Assembly (NCBI GenBank): GCA_028715905.1
Contig: JAQUQV010000014.1
Location: 1 to 45,690, forward strand
Length of the DNA: 45,690 nucleotides
Reading direction: 5' to 3'
DNA from: Kiritimatiellia bacterium
Lineage (GTDB): Bacteria; Verrucomicrobiota; Kiritimatiellia; JAAZAB01
Part shown: positions 40,650 to 45,690 of the stretch, in pieces
How the letters are laid out: every line of letters begins with the position of its first letter
Numbering within the stretch: position 1 is the first letter of the stretch
Made by a program: the position numbers and the translations under genes
Notes under the pieces: model-generated
What the model was told of the DNA's origin: nothing
Seen by the model: only the letters and a program-made list of their open reading frames with translations
Databases searched by the model: none

Positions 40650-41561
40650 ATGAAGATGAGACAGATAACAATGAGAGCAATAATCGGTGCGGTCACCGCG
40701 CTTGCGGCGTTGTCGCCGGCCGTTGTGTCGGCTGTTGAGGACGGCCAGGGCACCAACGTGGTCAGAAGTTTACGTGCTACCGAAGCCATAGAGCTGGGTG
40801 GCGAAAGGATTGCGTCCTGGAATGAGATACCGGGCACAGACCTGACGGAACTGGAAAGCGCAACGAACGCGTTGAATGCGCGCGTTGGCAACCTGGAAAG
40901 TGCCACGAATGCGCTGAATGACGCCGTCAACGCGGAAACCACGGCGCGTGAAAACGCCGACGCCGCCCTGCAGGATAATATTAACGCCGAAACCCTGGCG
41001 CGCGAAAACGCGGATTCTGCATTGGAAAGTGCAACGAACGTGTTGAATACGCGCGTTGGCAATCTGGAAAGCGCCACGAATGCGCTGAATGACGCCGTCA
41101 ACGCGGAAACCACGGCGCGCGAAAACGCGGATATTGCCCTGCAGGATGCCACGAACTCGCTAAACGGCCGCGTCGGCAGCCTGGAAACGGCCACGAACGC
41201 GCTCGATTCGTCCGTCAACGCGTTGAATGCGCGCACGAATGACTGGAATATGGCCGTTTATACGCCCGGCTCGCAGCAGATTCCCGATAATAATACGACG
41301 GTGTCGGTTGCCCGGGCGGTCGCGAAGATCGGCAACGACGGCTCTCCGGTGTCGTTCTCGGATTGCGAGAAGTCAATCGCGGCGGGATCCATCGGTCAGT
41401 TCCTCACGGTCATCTGTACCAATGACGCTCCTATCAAGTTTAGCAACGGCAAGGGCGTGATACTTGCGGAAGGCGTGAGTTTTTCAATGAATTCCCATGA
41501 CGTCATTCAACTGGTTTATGACGGAGCAAATTGGGTGGAAGTGCATCGGACGGATAATTAA
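40650..41561 (+). CDS. Secreted trimeric-coiled-coil-like protein B
   Basis: A 303-residue exported protein. Signal peptide to about residue 28 (AALSPAVVSA). The N-terminal motif VEDGQGTN...RATEAIELGGERIASWNEI is shared with the gene at 41829. Residues about 65-205 are heptad-like ELESATNALNARVGNLESAT units with a 57-residue (171-base) duplication (40851 and 41022), typical of trimeric adhesin stalks. The C-terminal about 95 residues (QIPDNNTTVSVARAVAKIGN ... YDGANWVEVHRTDN) match protein A. Strong SD AAGGAG before ATG 40650. It is probably a surface stalk with a globular head. Confidence 0.78.
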   Translation: MKMRQITMRAIIGAVTALAALSPAVVSAVEDGQGTNVVRSLRATEAIELGGERIASWNEIPGTDLTELESATNALNARVGNLESATNALNDAVNAETTARENADAALQDNINAETLARENADSALESATNVLNTRVGNLESATNALNDAVNAETTARENADIALQDATNSLNGRVGSLETATNALDSSVNALNARTNDWNMAVYTPGSQQIPDNNTTVSVARAVAKIGNDGSPVSFSDCEKSIAAGSIGQFLTVICTNDAPIKFSNGKGVILAEGVSFSMNSHDVIQLVYDGANWVEVHRTDN

Positions 41562-41828
41562 AGCGTTCCGTTGCGGCGAGTGACAAATTTACGGAGAAGT
41601 TTGCCCGGGCGCTGGCCAGGGTTTGAAACCTTGCCGGCGGTCGGCCAACCGCTGGTTTGAGATGAGGGCCATGCCGCATCAGCGCCTTGGTGGCCGGAAA
41701 TTTGCCAGGAAAAGCATGCGGCAGGCAGATTGCCATCGGCATCGTGCGTAGCCTTGCGGGTGGCGGTTCGCTGTGGGGTCTTAATCCATGCCTTTCGTCC
41801 GGCGGCAGGCTCCTCAAGACGGTGATAT
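41562..41828. other. 267-base gap with no recognised gene
   Basis: Open frames on the minus strand run across it but show no family features and extend into the neighbouring genes, so they are not supported. No strong hairpin or promoter was recognised. It separates secreted proteins B and C. Confidence 0.5.
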
Positions 41829-42533
41829 ATGAATAAAAAAAGAGCCCTTGAAATATCGGCCATGGTCGCGCTTGGCATTCTGGCGCCGTCATTTACATTT
41901 GGCGTAGAAACCGGGACGAGCACTAACCAGGCCGCCAATTTTTACGCCACGAATTCCATGACTTTGCGGGGCACGACCATCACCGGATGGCGTGATTTGA
42001 CCAATGTTCTGGATTCTTTCTATGTCAGGGATGCTTCATTCTGGTCTCATTATCCGGCGGTCGGCAATGTTGACTTGGCGAACAGGGAATTGATCAATGT
42101 GTCGGCCTTGACGCTGGGCGGCCGGCGCAGAAGGGATTGGCCGGGACAAACCATAACCTTTCTGGCCCAGGGATCGGCTTTCCGTTGGAGGAACCAGCCG
42201 ACGGATATGACGGAATTCGCCGGATATACTATCCACAGAACGCAGGTTGATTTGTCGGATTATACCGAGGCCAGATTGACGGTTCTGGTTGCTACCGCCA
42301 ACACTACCCAGGGGGCCGGCATTCTTGTGCAATATTCCACGGACCAATCAGATTGGGATTATCTGGACGGTGATTCCGGTCCCGGCGTTTCCATTACCTC
42401 AACCGGATTAAAGGCAAGCAAATGGGTAAAGCTTACTCAAGGAGCACGGCAAGACGTGTGCATCCGCATTGTGGGAATTAAGGGTGGGGATCGCAGTCCC
42501 TCTTTCGGTCTTATTACTTTACAGTTAAAATAA
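41829..42533 (+). CDS. Secreted protein C with shared N-terminal motif
   Basis: A 234-residue exported protein. Signal peptide MNKKRALEISAMVALGILAP continuing SFTFG. The mature start VETGTSTN...YATNSMTLRGTTITGWRDL aligns residue for residue with the mature start of protein B. The C-terminal half (VDLSDYTEARLTVLVATANT, later SKWVKLTQGARQDVCIRIVG) looks like a beta-sandwich of carbohydrate-binding type. It is not assigned to a named family. It ends 16 bases from the convergent Gfo/Idh gene. Probably surface or extracellular. Confidence 0.72.
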   Translation: MNKKRALEISAMVALGILAPSFTFGVETGTSTNQAANFYATNSMTLRGTTITGWRDLTNVLDSFYVRDASFWSHYPAVGNVDLANRELINVSALTLGGRRRRDWPGQTITFLAQGSAFRWRNQPTDMTEFAGYTIHRTQVDLSDYTEARLTVLVATANTTQGAGILVQYSTDQSDWDYLDGDSGPGVSITSTGLKASKWVKLTQGARQDVCIRIVGIKGGDRSPSFGLITLQLK

Positions 42534-42549
42534 TGAGAAAACAAGGCGG

Positions 42550-43527
42550 TCAACCCTGTCCGCAGATGTGCCGGCGGATATCAACGGCCAGCTTCAGGGC
42601 CGCGGCCGCCCATTCGCCGCTTACCACGGGACTGCTGCGGGCCCGCACGCAATCAATGAACGAGGCCAGCTCCATGTCAAGGGTATTGCCCTTTTCTATG
42701 GGGACCCGTTCCTTTTCTATTCGGCCGGCCTGGCGCCGGTATATTTCGCCCGACTGGCGCTGGTAATCCAGCGAGATATAGGCGTCCTCCTGGAACACGC
42801 GGATTTTCCGCAGGCTTTCCGGGCTGATCCGGCTGGTGGTTACATTGGCGACGCAGCCGTTCTCAAAACTCAAACGCGCGTTGGCGATGTCCTCGCTCAG
42901 GCTCAAGACCGGAACGCCGACCGCGTGGATTTCCCTGACCGGCGCGCGGACGAGGTGCAGGATGATTTCAAGGTCGTGAATCATCAGGTCCAGGACCACG
43001 CTCACTTCCGTTCCGCGCGGCTTGCCGCCGAAAAGCGGCGGGGCGGGGTAGGGAGACAGGCGGTGAGCCTCAATGAATCTGGGCCGGGCGATTACCGATT
43101 CTAAAAATTTCATGACCGGGTTGAAGCGCTCCTGGTGTCCCACCTGTAAAATCAATTTCGTTTGCCGCGCCAGGGCCACCATCTCCTCCGCCTCGGCCGT
43201 GGTCACGGCAATCGGTTTTTCAACCAGCAGGTTGACCCCGCGCGCAAGCATCTGCATGGCAACTGCATGATGTTTATCGGCCGGCACGGCGATGCTGGCC
43301 GCCTCAACCCGCTCCGCCAGCTCGTTGAAGTCGTTGAAGGCGCGCGTGTTGTAGCGGGCGGCTATTTCCTGCGCGCGGCGCGCGTTGATATCATACACCC
43401 CGGCCAGTTCCGCGCCAGGCAGTTCTGAATAAACGCGGGCGTGCCATTGCCCCAGACTGCCAACCCCGACCACGCCGACCTTTACTTTTCTAATATCAGT
43501 ATTTAACGTATTTTTGGTTTCCGTCAC
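42550..43527 (-). CDS. Gfo/Idh/MocA oxidoreductase of the lipid A locus, possibly GnnA-like
   Basis: A 325-residue enzyme. KVGVVGVGSLGQWHARVYSE is the Rossmann motif and LLVEKPIAVT the conserved EKP; DLMIHDLEIILHLV carries the catalytic-region H-D pair. Its ATG overlaps the lpxI stop by 4 bases. Members encoded between lpxI/lpxA and lpxB in other Gram-negatives include GnnA, which oxidises UDP-GlcNAc at C3 before transamination to give amide-linked lipid A. No GnnB-type aminotransferase is adjacent, so the GnnA role is inference. Confidence 0.85.
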   Translation of the reverse strand: MTETKNTLNTDIRKVKVGVVGVGSLGQWHARVYSELPGAELAGVYDINARRAQEIAARYNTRAFNDFNELAERVEAASIAVPADKHHAVAMQMLARGVNLLVEKPIAVTTAEAEEMVALARQTKLILQVGHQERFNPVMKFLESVIARPRFIEAHRLSPYPAPPLFGGKPRGTEVSVVLDLMIHDLEIILHLVRAPVREIHAVGVPVLSLSEDIANARLSFENGCVANVTTSRISPESLRKIRVFQEDAYISLDYQRQSGEIYRRQAGRIEKERVPIEKGNTLDMELASFIDCVRARSSPVVSGEWAAAALKLAVDIRRHICGQG

Positions 43528-44396
43528 TTTGTGCCTTCTGCCTCTGTGCCTTTGTGCCTGCTATTTTCCGTATCCACCGCCACCAGCGCCAGTCCCATCC
43601 GATCGGCCTCCGCGATAATTTTATCCGGCTCAAGCATGATGGTCCGCCCGGCCTCAACGGCCAGGGCGGCGGCTTTTATCTTTTTCAGGATTTTCATGGT
43701 TTTGAGTCCGACCACCGGAATATCGTAACGCATGTCGTGGTCGTTTCTCGCCGTCTTAACCACCACCGCGCCCGTGCCGCCCAAATCTCCGGCGCGCAGA
43801 ATAGTCTGATCGGTTCCCTCAAACGCCTCTACCGCCAGAATGACGCCTTCCTTGACGACGACCGTCTGGCCGATTTCAAGGGCGCTGACGGCTTTCGCCG
43901 CGCGCATGCCGAGTTCAATGTCCTTTTGTTCGCGTTCGGTCGGCGGCCGGAGGCTGAGCTGGCCGGCCTTCGGCAATGAATTTTCCATGAACTGCCAGGC
44001 AGGGAGCAATTGCACGCCAATGGCGGAAAATTCCGCGCAGACCGCGCCGAAAATTGTCCGCGCGTTGCGCTGCCGCATCCCGGCCAGAAGCGCCAGCGCT
44101 TTGGCGTCCGGCCGCAGACGGAACAGGCTGAGCGGCGTGATTTGTCCGGCCATGACGGCATGTTTGACGCCGCTGGCCTTGACCGCTTCCAGGACGGCGC
44201 CTAACTGGCCGAATTTGAACCAGAGGGTTTCATCCGCGAGTTTTTCAATTGCCCGTTCGGTTTCGTTCTTGAAGGCCGCCGCGAATATTTTCCGCACGCC
44301 CTGCCGGCGGGCCGACTCCGCCAGCATCAGCGGATATGCGCCGCGCCCGGCGATAACGGCCAGCTCATCAGGAATATCAAGGAGATCAGCTTTCAT
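43524..44396 (-). CDS. lpxI: UDP-2,3-diacylglucosamine pyrophosphatase LpxI (DUF1009)
   Basis: A 290-residue enzyme that hydrolyses UDP-2,3-diacylglucosamine to lipid X, in place of LpxH. ELAVIAGRGAYPLMLAESAR is the LpxI N-domain start; HAVMAGQITPLSLF, DIELGMRAAKAVSALEIGQT, VVKEGVILAVEAFEGTDQTI and VVGLKTMKILKKIKAAALAV are its conserved blocks. The final 11 residues (RHKGTEAEGTK) are encoded by an iterative GGCACAAAGGCACAGAGGC-type repeat. ATG 44396 fits the family start. It is upstream of and coupled to the Gfo/Idh gene. Confidence 0.95.
   Translation of the reverse strand: MKADLLDIPDELAVIAGRGAYPLMLAESARRQGVRKIFAAAFKNETERAIEKLADETLWFKFGQLGAVLEAVKASGVKHAVMAGQITPLSLFRLRPDAKALALLAGMRQRNARTIFGAVCAEFSAIGVQLLPAWQFMENSLPKAGQLSLRPPTEREQKDIELGMRAAKAVSALEIGQTVVVKEGVILAVEAFEGTDQTILRAGDLGGTGAVVVKTARNDHDMRYDIPVVGLKTMKILKKIKAAALAVEAGRTIMLEPDKIIAEADRMGLALVAVDTENSRHKGTEAEGTK
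43527..43560 (-). repeat. Iterative GGCACAAAGG-type repeat inside the lpxI 3' end
   Basis: On the minus strand the DNA reads AGGCACAAAGGCACAGAGGC followed by AGAAGGCACAAAG, a class of low-complexity word repeat usually found between genes. Here it provides the last codons of lpxI. Confidence 0.75.
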
Positions 44397-44540
44397 TCGG
44401 ACGGGCCAGGGTCTGTTGGCGGAAGGACAATCTAAGCAATCGTGTACGCATGACCAGCAGAATAACGGTAAATATGCCAACTGTCTATGCATATTTGCCT
44501 GTTTTTTGCCCGGATGCCATTTCTTCGTCTCGTTAAATTA

Positions 44541-45356
44541 TCAACCTTCCTTTGTTTTTCGCCGGAACGCGGAAGGTGAAAGACCGACAACCCTGGTAAA
44601 AGCCCGGCTGAAACTGTATATGTCTTCGAATCCGCACGCGTCGGCAACTTTGCCAATGCTCAGGCCGGAATTCAGCAGAAGACGCGATGCTTCTTCCATG
44701 CGCATTTTTTCATGGAGCTTCATAATTCCGCATCCGAATCGCCTGTTGCAAATCCGTTGCGCTTTTGGCCGACTGCAATTAATCTGTTTGGCGGCATCCG
44801 TCACGTTTATGGAACGGCGGTTCCAAGTCTCGAGAATCCTGGCAAGACGCATGGCCTCCGGATCGCTTTTACTTTCAAGCTTTGATCCAATCAGGCCGAC
44901 CGTCCAGTCCATGAGCGTGTTCAGCATGCGCAATCTCGCCACGTTTCCCAGAATGACGGCATCTGCCTTCAGACTCTCCAGCCAAGACACGTGGAAACCC
45001 ATGGAGTGGATGGCCGGAACCGGAAAGGCCGTTCTCATTGCGTCCACCAAGCCCATCTTGTCGGGCTTGGTGGTGAAATTAAGGCCGAATTGCCGGTGTC
45101 CGGCGCTTGTTTTAAGCCTATGACTGCGGCCGGGCGGCAATATATGGACATAGCCGGGGGCAATCGCTTTCCATCCCTCGCCATAATCCACTTCCAGTCG
45201 CCCATCCAGCACTTGGATTGCTTGAAAATGGGGATGGCTGTGGAAATCATACTTTTGACCGGCCGCCCATACGATCAGATTGTAGTTGTTCCACGGCTTT
45301 ACGCCAATCATCCGGTGAGACGAATTGCCAAAACTTTGAGACGACCTGCTATTCAC
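44541..45356 (-). CDS. AraC family transcriptional regulator with cupin sensor domain
   Basis: A 271-residue regulator. Residues about 20-110 are a cupin-like sensor (FHSHPHFQAIQVLDGRLEVD, LPPGRSHRLK). About 165-268 are the double helix-turn-helix AraC domain: RSINVTDAAKQINCSRPKAQ and LSIGKVADACGFEDIYSFSR, ending FTRVVGLSPSAFRRK. It starts with GTG 45356; ATG 45308 is an alternative. Divergent from the secreted protein gene at 45473, which it may control. No SD is evident. Confidence 0.92.
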   Translation of the reverse strand: MNSRSSQSFGNSSHRMIGVKPWNNYNLIVWAAGQKYDFHSHPHFQAIQVLDGRLEVDYGEGWKAIAPGYVHILPPGRSHRLKTSAGHRQFGLNFTTKPDKMGLVDAMRTAFPVPAIHSMGFHVSWLESLKADAVILGNVARLRMLNTLMDWTVGLIGSKLESKSDPEAMRLARILETWNRRSINVTDAAKQINCSRPKAQRICNRRFGCGIMKLHEKMRMEEASRLLLNSGLSIGKVADACGFEDIYSFSRAFTRVVGLSPSAFRRKTKEG

Positions 45357-45406
45357 AATAAATGCATTTACGTGTATTTTGATTCTAAATCAAGAAAAAT
45401 CGGCGC

Positions 45407-45441
45407 GGTTCAAAAGTTCACGGTTCAGTGTTTACGGTTGG
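45407..45441. repeat. Iterative GGTTCA-type repeat in the araC-like gene's upstream region
   Basis: The words GGTTCA, GTTCACGGTTCA and TTTACGGTT recur in close order, like the known short repeats of AACCGTGAAC type. It lies in the 116-base divergent gap between the AraC-type regulator and the partial secreted gene. Confidence 0.5.
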
Positions 45442-45472
45442 CGAAAATAACAACAGGAGGAGGCGCACAACA

Positions 45473-45690
45473 ATGAAGATGAAGATAACAATGGTATACC
45501 TAATATCAGTTTTAATGTCGCTGAAGGGCGCTTGCAGTTTGGCGCAGGATGTTAAAACAAAACCGGATTCCATTGCTGTCCTAATTAGCCGAAAGCCAGT
45601 TGTATCTGAACATTCGCTGTTCACAAGTAATCCGGGCAAGGTAAATCTTGATCTCTGGGGGTGGGAGACTACCCCGTTCTACCAGCGTGT
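45473..45690 (+). CDS. Secreted protein, 5' part only (runs off the right edge)
   Basis: An open frame of 72 codons without stop to the end of the window. MKMKITMVYLISVLMSLKGA, then CSLAQD, is a signal peptide. The mature start continues DVKTKPDSIAVLISRKPVVS and later VNLDLWGWETTPFYQR. SD AGGAGG (45456-45463 region) sits at a good distance from ATG 45473. Divergence from an AraC/cupin regulator suggests a sugar- or polysaccharide-related exported protein, but no family can be named from this fragment. Confidence 0.75.
   Translation, partial: MKMKITMVYLISVLMSLKGACSLAQDVKTKPDSIAVLISRKPVVSEHSLFTSNPGKVNLDLWGWETTPFYQR

Noticed and set aside
40466-41236. A 256-codon minus-strand open frame opposite secreted protein B
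   Set aside because: It is the complement of the coiled-coil repeat; its serine/alanine/phenylalanine pattern comes from the repeated codons, and protein B has an SD and signal peptide.
41562-41892. Minus-strand frames of about 125-129 codons across the gap between secreted proteins B and C
   Set aside because: No family features; they run into the well-supported protein C on the other strand.
1-45690. tRNA genes, CRISPR arrays or an intact insertion sequence
   Set aside because: No cloverleaf with a TTCRANNC arm, no regularly spaced repeat-spacer array and no transposase frame were recognised by eye; a dedicated scan could still find a tRNA.

Overview
The window reads as chromosomal DNA of a Gram-negative bacterium, most probably from the PVC superphylum (Kiritimatiellota/Lentisphaerae-like). 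It is moderately GC-rich, carries lipid A genes (lpxB, lpxI), and has many Gfo/Idh/MocA, AraC and secreted repeat proteins. Many genes lack a Shine-Dalgarno (SD) sequence, and the intergenic gaps hold several classes of short iterative repeats. The taxonomic placement is inference from gene content; there is no rRNA in the window. No tRNA, CRISPR array or intact insertion sequence was recognised.

Region 1 (1-3490, plus): the end of panB, a beta-helix protein and panC (pantothenate synthesis interrupted by a beta-helix gene), then a small amidohydrolase. Region 2 (3588-4938): a convergent terminator and a minus-strand secreted protein built from AAGIN-type solenoid repeats. Region 3 (5130-11596, plus): a receiver-PAS-histidine kinase, a TPR/LysM lipoprotein, two tail-anchored coiled-coil proteins, an iron-type alcohol dehydrogenase and two metallo-beta-lactamase-fold hydrolases. 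Region 4 (11747-17912, minus): a translation/RNA block, rpmE-prfA-prmC-rpsP-khpA-trmD-rplS-rnhB-yraN plus a hypothetical gene. rimM is missing from its usual place between khpA and trmD.

Region 5 (18038-23503, plus): an oxidoreductase, a class III aminotransferase, a small-protein/nucleotidyltransferase pair resembling a toxin-antitoxin module, a UxaC-like isomerase, and a degraded winged-helix remnant in a repeat-rich stretch. Region 6 (23655-27469): a MurU-AmgK-like fusion for peptidoglycan sugar recycling, divergent from tsaB and an Old Yellow Enzyme homologue. Region 7 (27529-37106, minus): an envelope polysaccharide cluster led by lpxB, with a GT2 transferase, an epimerase/reductase, a WecA/WbpL-like GT4, a papain-like hydrolase, a YdcF protein, a GT-C-like membrane protein and a CapD/WbpM-like dehydratase. 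The epimerase-GT4-dehydratase set matches the logic of Pseudomonas wbpV-wbpL-wbpM.

Region 8 (37114-37989): two divergent ribbon-helix-helix genes whose predicted promoters share one -35 region, with a palindrome over one -10 box, followed by a tiny CxxC domain protein and a 21-bp perfect hairpin. Region 9 (38111-42533, plus): four secreted proteins, comprising a 46-residue DxDxDG repeat protein and three proteins that share modules pairwise (a common C-terminal domain in two, a common N-terminal motif in two). This is the best candidate for an undescribed surface system. Region 10 (42550-45690): a Gfo/Idh oxidoreductase coupled to lpxI (minus), an AraC-type regulator (minus), and the start of a secreted protein running off the right edge.
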